DNA of 39,393 nt from positions 1 to 39,393 of the forward strand of contig JAPKFB010000047.1 in assembly GCA_028821775.1 (NCBI GenBank), in the 5' to 3' direction. Each line of letters starts with the position of its first letter. Position 1 is the stretch's first letter. Shown here piece after piece: positions 24,676 to 33,300 of this stretch. The notes beneath the pieces are model-generated. The model had not been told where the DNA came from, did no database searches, and was given only the letters and a program-made list of their open reading frames with translations. Source of the stretch: Roseibacillus sp. (GTDB lineage Bacteria; Verrucomicrobiota; Verrucomicrobiia; Verrucomicrobiales; Akkermansiaceae). A program made the translations under genes and the position numbers.

Positions 24676-25670
24676 AGGAATCGCAGATCCTGGTCACCGG
24701 CGGCGGCGGATTCCTGGGCGGCGCCATCGTCCGCCAACTACGGACGCAAAATGCCCAAGTCCGCAGCCTCTCCCGTCAACACTACCCGGAACTCGCTCAA
24801 ATCGGAGTTGAACAATTCCAGGGCAGCCTGAGCGACCCTGAAGTCGTCGGGAAGGCGGCGCGAGGATGCGACCTCGTTATTCATGTCGCCGCCAAGGCGG
24901 GAATCTGGGGCCCCTACCACGACTACTACCAGACCAACGTCGTGGGCACGGAGAACATCCTCAACGCCTGCCGCCAACACGGGGTTCCCCGTCTTGTTTA
25001 TACCAGCTCCCCAAGTGTGGTCTTCAATGGCAAGGATATGGAAGGCGTCGACGAATCTGTTCCCTATCCGGATCACTTCGAAGCGCACTATCCCAAGACC
25101 AAGGCCATCGCGGAACAAAAGGTCATCGCCGCCAACGACGATTCCCTCGCCACTGTTTCGCTTCGCCCGCATCTCATTTGGGGTCCCGGCGACAACCACC
25201 TCGTGCCCCGCATCATCGCCAAAGGAAAGGCCGGCCAACTCCGCAAAATCGGCCAGCGAGATAACCTGGTTGACTCCATCTACATCGACAACGCAGCCGA
25301 CGCCCACCTCCAGGTCGCCGAAGAACTTCATCCCGGATCGCGAGTAGCCGGGAAGGTTTATTTTATCTCCCAGGACGAACCCATCTCGGTCTGGGAGTTG
25401 ATCAACCGCATCCTGGCCTGCGGAAACGCCCCCCCCGTGCGCAAGAGCATTCCCACCGGCCTGGCCTGTTTTCTGGGCACCCTCTGCGAACGCATTTACG
25501 GCCTCCTCCGCCTCAAGAGCGAACCCCGCATGACCCGCTTCCTCGCCCGTGAACTTTCCACCGCCCATTGGTTCGACATCAGCGCCGCCAAAAGGGATTT
25601 TGGATTCCATCCGAAGGTGAGTATCACAGAAGGTCTCAACCGCCTCGCGGACCATCTGAACGATCGATAA
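24672..25670 (+). CDS. oleD: OleD, 2-alkyl-3-ketoalkanoate reductase (SDR family)
   Basis: The 332-aa product is an extended short-chain dehydrogenase. It has the nucleotide-binding 'LVTGGGGFLGGAIV' at 7-20, 'HVAAKAGIWGPY' at 71-82, Ser113 in 'YTSSPSVVF', and the Tyr140-x3-Lys144 pair in 'YPKTKAIAEQ'. 'LRPHLIWGPGDNHLVPRI' and 'DSIYIDNAADAH' match 3-beta-HSD/OleD proteins. It reduces the OleA product with NADPH to the 2-alkyl-3-hydroxy acid used by OleC. The last residues (to 'NRLADHLNDR') give normal length. It closes the seven-gene set. The 165 bases downstream hold no clear T-tailed terminator, and the next gene converges from the other strand. Confidence 0.93.
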   Translation: MKESQILVTGGGGFLGGAIVRQLRTQNAQVRSLSRQHYPELAQIGVEQFQGSLSDPEVVGKAARGCDLVIHVAAKAGIWGPYHDYYQTNVVGTENILNACRQHGVPRLVYTSSPSVVFNGKDMEGVDESVPYPDHFEAHYPKTKAIAEQKVIAANDDSLATVSLRPHLIWGPGDNHLVPRIIAKGKAGQLRKIGQRDNLVDSIYIDNAADAHLQVAEELHPGSRVAGKVYFISQDEPISVWELINRILACGNAPPVRKSIPTGLACFLGTLCERIYGLLRLKSEPRMTRFLARELSTAHWFDISAAKRDFGFHPKVSITEGLNRLADHLNDR

Positions 25671-25835
25671 CCCTGGAATTGGCCCACTCGATTCAGGAGG
25701 GCATCAAGATCAGAGCCGGGCCTCGTCGTCGTCGGAATCCGCCCTCCGGGCCGACAGTTCAACTCGTTGGCGAAGCGACTTTTCTGACCGAAAAACTCTC
25801 CGTCGGCGCGGCGTTGTGGAAAACCCAATCGCCTG

Positions 25836-27281
25836 CTAGGGGACGGTCACCTCGACGTCGTCAATGTACCACCCGGCGTGAGGAAAGTCGTTCAACTCGT
25901 CGGAGGTGAACAGAAACTCGAGCTTGATCATATTGCCTAGTGCTGCGGTTGGCATCTTCTTGCTAAACATCTTCCAGCCGTCGAGGCCATCACCATCGAT
26001 TCCCGTCACGACCTCGGCCAGGAAGGAGTTGTCAGCGGCTAGGACATTGACCGTTCCTGAATCGAAGACGAACTCGATGTCCGTGAACTGGAAGAAATTC
26101 AAGGTCGCCCCTGCGGCGGCGGTCAGGTCGATCACAGGCGAGCGCAGCCAAATCGACGCATTGTCCGTATAGTTCGCATCGATATTGGTCCCAAAGCAGT
26201 TCGAACCACTATTGGCTCCGGACGGTCCCACGCCGGAAGGGGTGTCGAATTCCCAAAAGCTCCTGACCGCGCCCGCCGGGCCGGCCTCCCAACTGCCCTG
26301 GCCCATTTCAAAGTCCTCCGAATAAATTGATACCGGCGGGGGATCGAACTCTTCGATCACAAAGAGACGATCCGACTCGGCGGGGAGTGGAATGGTCAGG
26401 GTGTTCTCCGGTGGGTTGGCAGAAATGCCCATCTTTCCAGAAAAGATGGGCCAACTAGCCGGCTCGGAGGCCGCGGGGTCCGTCTCGCTGCGCAGGTTGT
26501 AGATTTTCCCAAGCTGGCTCTCCCAACTGATGCTGAGCATGCCGGCGTTCAGTGAGACCTCGGTGAGCTGGAACCGATCGACGCTGAGACCGAGGATCCA
26601 GTCAACGGACTGTCCAAACAGGAGCTTCCCGTCGTCGGTGAACAAATTGAAAGTACTATCGGTCATCCCCATCATCACTCGCCGCGCTCGAGCGAGGGTT
26701 CCATCGTTCAACTCCCCGTCCGTTTCGACGATGGTCATGAAGAGCCGGTTCGAATCCTCCAACTCTGTGGCGAGCGAAAGCGATCCGGGAGCCTGTTGGC
26801 CGGTCGACCACCAGACCTCGGTCTGGCCGGTTGAAATGGTGACTTCTTGACCAATGGCGAAGCCGGCCGTGATCTGGTGCTCTTCCACGATGGAGATAAC
26901 GTGATCGGTCGCGACATTGTCCTTTGTCCGTCCCCCGGTGATCCTGAACTCACCCCCACCGTTATCGGCAATCGCTTCCTCCCAGTTGAGCACTGGAGTG
27001 GACGAGTTGTGAAACTTGTTACGCATATCCCCGGAGTTGGGAGTCGAGGAGATGATCAGGGCATCAAACGCGCGTTCTTCCCCGGCCAGAGTCGCGCCAG
27101 CTTGCTTGTAGGTGATGTTCGCCGCACCATAGCGATCTTCCAAATACGTCATGACCGTAGCGTCGGCACCCTGGGTTGGCCCGACCTGCCCTCCGATAAA
27201 GAGGATCTTCGTGTTCTGGGCGGACAGAGAAGCGGTCGCAACAATTGTTGCCAGGCAGGCTATTTGAAGTTGGGTTTTCAC
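25836..27281 (-). CDS. Secreted ThuA/GATase-like protein with jelly-roll C-terminus
   Basis: The 481-aa product begins with a signal peptide (MKTQLQIACLATIVATASLSA) from GTG 27281. Residues about 24-230 resemble the ThuA/class-I glutamine-amidotransferase-like fold: 'KILFIGG', 'FDALIISSTPNSGDM', 'PVLNWEEAI', 'ITAGFAIGQEVTIS' and 'LFTDDGKLLFGQSVDWILG'. No catalytic Cys triad is evident, so the role may be binding. A short beta-sandwich with 'LSISWESQLGKIYNLRSETDPA' follows, of a type frequent in PVC-group secreted proteins. The C-terminal part (about 310-481) has 'EDFEMGQGSWEAG' and 'DDVEVTVP', like MAM/immune-inhibitor-A jelly-roll domains. It is probably exported or cell-surface and carbohydrate-related. 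It converges with oleD and shows no operon link. Specific function unknown. Confidence 0.75.
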   Translation of the reverse strand: MKTQLQIACLATIVATASLSAQNTKILFIGGQVGPTQGADATVMTYLEDRYGAANITYKQAGATLAGEERAFDALIISSTPNSGDMRNKFHNSSTPVLNWEEAIADNGGGEFRITGGRTKDNVATDHVISIVEEHQITAGFAIGQEVTISTGQTEVWWSTGQQAPGSLSLATELEDSNRLFMTIVETDGELNDGTLARARRVMMGMTDSTFNLFTDDGKLLFGQSVDWILGLSVDRFQLTEVSLNAGMLSISWESQLGKIYNLRSETDPAASEPASWPIFSGKMGISANPPENTLTIPLPAESDRLFVIEEFDPPPVSIYSEDFEMGQGSWEAGPAGAVRSFWEFDTPSGVGPSGANSGSNCFGTNIDANYTDNASIWLRSPVIDLTAAAGATLNFFQFTDIEFVFDSGTVNVLAADNSFLAEVVTGIDGDGLDGWKMFSKKMPTAALGNMIKLEFLFTSDELNDFPHAGWYIDDVEVTVP

Positions 27282-27888
27282 GTGTAATGCAGGTTAGACA
27301 ATGATTCCCCGCTTGATACCAGTTCCCTCATCGGCACAACAAGACGAAATTCGGCCAGAAGGAGGAAGTTCCTCCGCATGATATAACAATAAAAGCCTTC
27401 AGTTACTCCACCATGGTCCATTGTAAAACGACCCTCTTTCCAAACCGCCGCAGCCATCGGAGATCATGCTGCGAGGGCGATGGTGATGACGACGAGACAG
27501 CCGAAGGACAAGGTCCCGACCGATCACCGTTCATCGCCGGGAGCCGTTTGACCTCCCCTGACCCGGATTCCCTCAGCCCTTGCCGTCGTAAAGAATGACG
27601 AAGTCTCCTTTCGCATCGAGGAAGGCTGTGAGGCCACCACCATCAATTTCTTCCTGTCCATTGGCAGCGTCTGACCGTCCGAAAACGTGAAACACGATTA
27701 GAAATCGCCCTCGCTCCCCTCTCCCAACAGTCTGGAAATCAGGGCCTTCCGTTCTAATCCAATTTCCGGACACTACGCCCTCCAACCCCACCCGACAGGC
27801 ATCGGGGACGCCGGGGTCAGCAAAGCAATTCCCTAGCAATAACAGGGACACCGCCCTTCAGAATTTGGAGTGAGCCGGGGGCTGAAGC
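27282..27888. other. 607-base divergent intergenic region
   Basis: This stretch lies between the secreted protein (minus) and the pectate lyase (plus) and should hold both promoters. It contains one possible coding remnant at 27573-27851 on the minus strand, listed separately. A short DNA palindrome, ggaggaa-g-ttcctcc, is seen at about 27360-27374. Nothing resembling a tRNA or riboswitch was found. Confidence 0.4.
27573..27851 (-). CDS. Uncertain 92-aa open frame, possible gene remnant
   Basis: The frame from GTG 27851 ends 'IDGGGLTAFLDAKGDFVILYDGKG'. This part reads like the edge strands of a small beta-sandwich or lipocalin-like protein and has normal residue composition. The first half ('DACRVGLEGVVSGNW') is less convincing, and no start with a ribosome site is visible. 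I do not recognise the family. It may be a degraded 3' end of an older gene or a chance frame. Confidence 0.25.
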   Translation of the reverse strand: MSLLLLGNCFADPGVPDACRVGLEGVVSGNWIRTEGPDFQTVGRGERGRFLIVFHVFGRSDAANGQEEIDGGGLTAFLDAKGDFVILYDGKG

Positions 27889-29034
27889 GTGCCACATTCT
27901 CCTCCCGTGAGGCGCCAACCATCACAACAAATTCTCTTCCTTGGGTTCGCCGCGTGCCTCTGCCTCCTTGCCCCGTCTGCTGGCGCCCTCTCGTGGCGCG
28001 AGTGCGCGAACCAAGAAGGAGACTGGCACAAGACTCCCGAGGCAAGGCGCATCGGGGACAACGTCCTCTACTTTCAGTCGGATTTCGGCGGCTGGTACAA
28101 AAACGACGGAAGCATCCATCCCTCCGGAAATGCTGCGATCGATGTCCGTCGTGAGGAGGAGCAGAGGAAGCACAAGAAGTCGCTGGAGCAGCGCAAGTAT
28201 CCCTGCACCCTCGATAACGACGCGACTTGGTCCGAGATGCGTTTCCTCGCCAGGGTCCACGCTGCGACCGGTCAGCGGAAGTACAAGGACGGTTTCCTGA
28301 AGGGGGTGCGCTACCTACTGGAAGCGCAGTATCCCAGCGGTGGCTGGCCGCAGTTTTATCCGCTCCGGCCGGGATACTCGAGCCGTATCACTTTCAACGA
28401 TGGCGCCATGATCGGGGCCATTGCGATCCTCGATGACGTCGTACACCGCCGACCGCCCTACGACCTCGCCGACGACAGGCTGCAGGAGCAATGTCGGGTG
28501 GCGGTGGCGAAGGGGCGGAAGTGCATTCTCAAGTGCCAGATCGAGGTGAACGGGAAGAAGACGGCCTGGTGCCAGCAGCATGATCAGCGGACGCTCGAGC
28601 CGGCTCAGGGCCGCATTTCCGAGAACCCGTCCCTGTCCGGAGCCGAGAGCGTCGGCGTGGCGCGCTACCTGATGTCGATCGAGAGCCCCTCGCCCGAGGT
28701 GGTCGCCGCGATCGAAGCCGCGGTAACATGGTTCACCGAGGTCAAGATCACCGGGGTCCGCGTCCTCAACTTCGAGGACGAGTCTCTCCCCGGCGGAGTG
28801 GACCGGAAAATCGTTGTGGACCTGGAAGCCCCGCCGATCTGGGCGCGCTACTACGATATCGGAACCAACCGGCCCATGTTTATCGAGAAGGGCGTCGTGA
28901 AATACGAACTCTCGGAACTCAGCCACGCCAAGCGCATCGGCCACTTGTGGATCGGCGGCCGCTGGCCTAACAATCTCCTGATGGTCGAGTATCCCGCGTG
29001 GACGCGAAAGCATTCGTCGCGTAAATTTGACTGA
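27889..29034 (+). CDS. pelA: Pectate lyase, polysaccharide lyase family 10
   Basis: The 381-aa product has a signal-type hydrophobic N-terminus ('ILFLGFAACLCLLAPSAGA', about 15-33) and then the PL10 (alpha/alpha) toroid. It would cleave polygalacturonate by beta-elimination outside the cytoplasm or in the periplasm. Diagnostic blocks are 'YFQSDFGGWYKN' (61-72), 'TLDNDATWSEMRFLA' (107-121), 'YPSGGWPQFYP' (148-158), 'ITFNDGAM' (167-174), 'TAWCQQHD' (225-232), 'NPSLSGAESVG' (246-256) and 'PPIWARYYDI'. GTG 27889 and GTG 27907 are both possible starts; the second sits closer to the signal peptide. No substrate transport genes are adjacent. The region just after the stop holds a Lys/Glu-rich frame (see findings). 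Confidence 0.9.
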   Translation: MPHSPPVRRQPSQQILFLGFAACLCLLAPSAGALSWRECANQEGDWHKTPEARRIGDNVLYFQSDFGGWYKNDGSIHPSGNAAIDVRREEEQRKHKKSLEQRKYPCTLDNDATWSEMRFLARVHAATGQRKYKDGFLKGVRYLLEAQYPSGGWPQFYPLRPGYSSRITFNDGAMIGAIAILDDVVHRRPPYDLADDRLQEQCRVAVAKGRKCILKCQIEVNGKKTAWCQQHDQRTLEPAQGRISENPSLSGAESVGVARYLMSIESPSPEVVAAIEAAVTWFTEVKITGVRVLNFEDESLPGGVDRKIVVDLEAPPIWARYYDIGTNRPMFIEKGVVKYELSELSHAKRIGHLWIGGRWPNNLLMVEYPAWTRKHSSRKFD

Positions 29035-29039
29035 CGTGC

Positions 29040-29129
29040 TCCAAGGAATCGAAGCCCCTCCAGGCCCGCTTCAAGGACTCCCTCCCGTCCCCTTCCGAAG
29101 GGAAGAAAGAGGACAAGGAGAAGAAGTAG
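29040..29129 (+). other. Lys/Glu-rich coding-like tail downstream of the pectate lyase
   Basis: In a frame shifted relative to the pectate lyase, 29 codons encode 'SKESKPLQARFKDSLPSP' followed by 'SEGKKEDKEKK' and a TAG stop. The composition is that of a natural charged protein C-terminus rather than random GC-rich DNA. It begins 5 bases after the lyase TGA and is closed upstream by a TGA in its own frame, so it cannot be an independent gene. It may be a remnant of a lost gene or a frameshifted tail. Confidence 0.25.
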
Positions 29130-29143
29130 CTCCTCCGCATTCC

Positions 29144-30259
29144 TCAGGAAGCGGCCGCGCGATTGCGATTGCGCAGGTAGCTCAACACCCAGAAGACCAC
29201 CAGGATAAAGACCACCAGCCCGATCAACAGGCGTGTGTGTCCGGGCCCCACTTCCGGTTCCGCCGCGGCAACGGGCTCCTCCCCCGAATCGAAGATCACC
29301 ACATCCAGGTTGCGCTGGATGATCTCACTGTCGGCAGTGATCTCCTCAACCTTGAGGATGGCGTCCCAGTTGCGACTGAAGAGAAGATCGTAACCGGGGT
29401 TGCTTTCCTTCACCTGGCACGAGCAGGCTCCGCAGAGATACTCGCTGGCTCCCACGATGTGCTCCGCCGTCGCCTGGGAGGCGGCCATGGCCCCGAAGGT
29501 GCGGCCCCGGCCGAAGACCGGGACGATGAGGGGCTCATCCAGAGCCAGCGCCTCGGGCTCCAACAGCATGGGCAGGAAAAGAGCCTCGGCGGGATCATCG
29601 CGCGAGATCACCTCGGTCACGAAGGAAATCCTGAGGGGGACATCGGAGCGCAGGATGTTGTCGGGATCGATGTTGATGTAATCCTTGTTGAGATCCTCCC
29701 GCCGGATGATCCCCTCCGGCAGCTCCAGAACCGTGCTGGCCTGCTTCACCCCGGCCTCCAAAACCTCGCGAGCCTTCCGGTCCTTTTCGGGATCCCCGCA
29801 CTCCACCAGCACCCACACCGCCGAGGCGCCCTTCACGAGTTGCTCCCCGCAGCGCTGCCGCAGGGGAGAGTCCAGCATCCGGTCCAGGTTCCCGGCAGTG
29901 GCCTCTCCCACCCACACCGGCTCCCCGGCCTTCCAGCTCTCGGGCGGCATCAGGGCGAGGGTCGGTTCCTCCCGGGCGTGATCGAGGGCGGGCAATGAGA
30001 TGCGTTCCGCTTCCGTGAGAGTGTCGAGATCGACGCATTGCAGGCGGAGGTTGATGGCGTTGGAGTCTGCCGCGAGGGTTTTCTGGAGCTCGTCGAGTTT
30101 CTCCCGGAGCTCTCCCTTGAGGGGTCCCCTGGAAGTCACCAGCAACTCGAACTGGTCCGCGGGCCACCGTTCGAGGGCGAAGCGGAAGACCGGGACCTGG
30201 CAGGCCAGGACCGCCCCGGCCACCAGCAGCCAGCAAAGGAGCACCATCTTCGTCTTCAT
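29144..30259 (-). CDS. Membrane-anchored 'CQVPVFR' protein, function unknown
   Basis: The 371-aa product begins MKTKMVLLCWLLVAGAVLAC with a lipobox-like 'VLAC', followed by 'QVPVFRFALERWPADQFEL'. That string is a hallmark of a hypothetical protein family I recall from Planctomycetes and Verrucomicrobia. The body is soluble, with 'WVLVECGDPEKDRKAREVLE' and a Cys-rich 'YLCGACSCQVKESNPGYDLLFS' near residue 300. One C-terminal transmembrane helix ('LLIGLVVFILVVFWVLSYL') and a basic tail follow. ATG 30259 is chosen because a good ribosome site (GAGGAG) lies just upstream and the signal sequence starts there; the frame is open 33 codons further. It diverges from the PQQ-propeller gene across 101 bases. 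Anchoring is probably periplasm-facing; biochemical function unknown. Confidence 0.75.
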   Translation of the reverse strand: MKTKMVLLCWLLVAGAVLACQVPVFRFALERWPADQFELLVTSRGPLKGELREKLDELQKTLAADSNAINLRLQCVDLDTLTEAERISLPALDHAREEPTLALMPPESWKAGEPVWVGEATAGNLDRMLDSPLRQRCGEQLVKGASAVWVLVECGDPEKDRKAREVLEAGVKQASTVLELPEGIIRREDLNKDYINIDPDNILRSDVPLRISFVTEVISRDDPAEALFLPMLLEPEALALDEPLIVPVFGRGRTFGAMAASQATAEHIVGASEYLCGACSCQVKESNPGYDLLFSRNWDAILKVEEITADSEIIQRNLDVVIFDSGEEPVAAAEPEVGPGHTRLLIGLVVFILVVFWVLSYLRNRNRAAAS

Positions 30260-30360
30260 CCGCTCCTCGATTCTCTTCCAACCGATTGCCCAAGTCGAGG
30301 ATCCAAACGGGCGAGGCGGAAATGCATTGCCTAATGGCAGCCTCTGACGACACTGCATAG
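30260..30360. promoter_or_regulatory. Shared divergent promoter region
   Basis: Only 101 bases separate the ATG of the CQVPVFR protein (minus) from the ATG of the PQQ-propeller protein (plus). Both genes must start transcription here, so co-regulation is likely. The minus-strand gene has GAGGAG close to its ATG. Clear -10 or -35 boxes could not be assigned. Confidence 0.4.
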
Positions 30361-33300
30361 ATGAGATTCAGGCTCCTCCACCATGCGCTACTGGTGGCCC
30401 TGCTCTCCCACGGAAACGCCCGTAGCGAAGACTGGCCGACTTACCGCCACGACTACGGACGGAGTGCCGCCACCGGGGAAAAACTCCCCCTGCCCCTCCG
30501 TCCGATCTGGAGCTTCCGCTCCCGCCAATCACACCGCACCCCGCTCCAGAAGGGCGAGCTCCACCTCGAGATCACCCCCGAGTTCAACAAGCACAGCCTT
30601 TCCCTCACCACCGCGGGCGACCTCCTCTTCTTCACCAGCGTGGCGGAAGGGCGCCTCGGCTGCCTCGAGGCCGCCACCGGCAAGACCCGCTGGGAATTCG
30701 TGGCTGGCTCCGCCATCAACCGCAGCGCCACCATCGCCGAGGGCCGGGTCTACGTCGGAAGCGACGACGGCTACGTCTACTGCCTCGCCGCCGACACCGG
30801 CTCGCTCATCTGGAAGCACAAGGCCTCCCCCGCCGAACGCTGGATGTTTTCCTTCAGCCAGCTCACCTCGGCCTGGCCGGTGCGCACCGACATCGTGGTC
30901 GACAAGGGCGTGGCCTACTTCGGGGTGGGCGTCTTCCCGCATGACGGCACCTTCGTGTGCGCCCTCGATGCCAAGACCGGCAAACGCCTCTGGCGCAACG
31001 GCACCCACTGCGAGACCCTCAACCGCTGGAGCCTCTCCCCCGTCGGTCACATCTACCTCACCGAGCGCAACCTCTACATGCCCATGGACTTCAAGCAGTT
31101 CCACTGGGCCCTCTTCAACAGCTACAAGCGCGCGGACGGCACCCACGACGCCTGGGCTGGCACCGACCCGGACAACCCGGCCGGCTACGGGGAACCGTTC
31201 TATCCCCTCATGGGCGCCATGCACGGCGGGCGCCGCTACCGCGGCAACGAGGCCCACACCGTCGAGATCATCGTCGACGAGAAATCCAAGAAGAAGAACT
31301 ACAAGCTCGAGCGTCTCTGGAACGTCGAGACCAAGGGCTACCACTGCGACCTCGACTCCGTGATGGGCATCCCCGTCATGCGGGGAACCGTCACCCGCTA
31401 CGACCCCGACATGTGCCCCGTCATCTACGCCGGCGACACCGTCTTCAGTGCGGCCTTCAAGAACAACGGGGAAAAGGGCGCGAGCGGGAAACTCTTCGCC
31501 CGCCACCCGGACACCGGCAAGGAACTCTGGGCCCACGAACTGGCCGAGTGGCCCAACCAGATCATCGCCGCCAACGGACGCCTCTTCGTGAGCACGCGCG
31601 ACGGCCGGATCCACGCCTTTGGCGGGGCCGCCGCCGCCCAGCACCACACCATCGAGGAAGGGACCGACAAGGACCTCCTCCCCACCGACCCCTCCCTTGC
31701 CGCCGCCGCCGACGAGATCGTCCGCATCGCCCGCGAGATCCGGGGCGAGGAACCGGTGGGCGAAGCCCTCGTCCTCGACTGCGAGACCGGGGCCCTCGCC
31801 ATGGCCCTCGCCGCGCGCACCAAGCTGCGCCTCTACGCCATCTTTGCCAGTGAGGAGAAGGCCCGGACCGCCCGCGAGACCTTCAACCAGGCCGGCCTGC
31901 ACGTCTCCCGCCTCACCGCCCTCCACGTTGAACCGCTGAAGGGAAACAAGGAGATTCAACACCCCCCCCAGAAGCTCCCCTACCCCTCCCGCATGATGGA
32001 CTTCCTCTTCTCCGAGGGGGCCCTCCTCAGTGGCACCCTGCCCTCCGATCCCGCCGAACTCGCCCGCCTCCAGAAGCCCCTGCGCGGCGTGGCCGTCCTC
32101 GGCGGGGCGAACAACTCCGCGAACATCCTGCCTCAGTGGGCCGCCGCCACCGGGCAGGAACACTGGAACATCCGCACCGGGGCGAAGGGCGCCTCGTGGG
32201 CCACCCGGCGTGCCCCCCGCCTGCCCGAGGGAGGAGGCTGGACCCACGCCCTCGGGGACGCCGGCAACACCATGTGCAGCCACGACGGCGTCCTGCGCGC
32301 GCCCCTTGGCATCGCTTGGTATGGCCCGCCCTACTCCAGCCGCGGCAGCAAGGGGATCTCCCCGCCCATCATCGTCGACGGCGTGCTCGTGACCCAGTTC
32401 CAGGACTACATCCACAAGGACCTCAACTTCACCCAGGGCCACGACCAGTACACCGGGCGCCAGCTCTGGCGGCGCCCCAACTCCCTCACCGACACCATCG
32501 CGCAACCCGGCAGCCTCTTCCAGCGCTTCCTCGAGGTCATCGTCCAGATCGACCCCTGGACCGGTAAGGAAATCCGTCGCTACCTGCCGCCCTTCGAGGG
32601 GGGACACTGGAGTGCGATGGCCGCCGAGAGCGACGGGAGCCGCTTCTACCTCCGCTGCTCCGGCAAGAAGGACGAGAAGGACTGGGCCTTCATCATGGCC
32701 GTCGACCCGGTCACCGGCAAACCCCTCTGGAACCTCGGGGGCCCCGACCAACCCGAACAATGGCCCGCCTGGAATGCCATCGCCGACGGCCGCCTCTACT
32801 TCCTGCGCGGCAACGCCGAGGGTGCCCGCCGGGCCGAGGCCATGGCCGAAATGAAGGCCCTCCTCCAGAACATGCCCGGCAAGGACTACCGGGAATTCGA
32901 GGCCAAGCTTGAGGAACACACCTACCAGGTCCTGCAGGCCGTCGATGCGGCCACCGGCAAGATCCTCTACCAACACGGGGTCGACACCTCCAACGCCGGG
33001 GGCGGATGGACCCGTAGCGTGGTCACCGGCGGACGACGAAGCTACCAGCCCCACCTCGGCGGAGCCGTCATTGCCCACGGTGGAGTCGTCCTCTTCGCCA
33101 GCGTGGCGGGGGCCGACAAGTCCTGGGCGGTCTGGCCCACCGGCGGCTACCAGGCCCGCGCCCTCGCGGTCCACGATGGCGCCACCGGCAAGCTCCTCTG
33201 GTACCGCTTTGCCAACTACCGGGCCCGCCCGGTCATGACCAGAGACTACGTGGTAGCCGAACCGTGGGCCTTCGCCCTCAAGACCGGCACCCCCAAGACC

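Noticed and set aside
25671..25835. Rho-independent terminator after oleD
   Set aside because: GC-rich partial repeats are present but no stable stem followed by a T-run could be found.
27360..27374. Short palindrome ggaggaa-g-ttcctcc as a terminator
   Set aside because: The central part leaves too small a loop, the stem is about 5 bp and no T-run follows.
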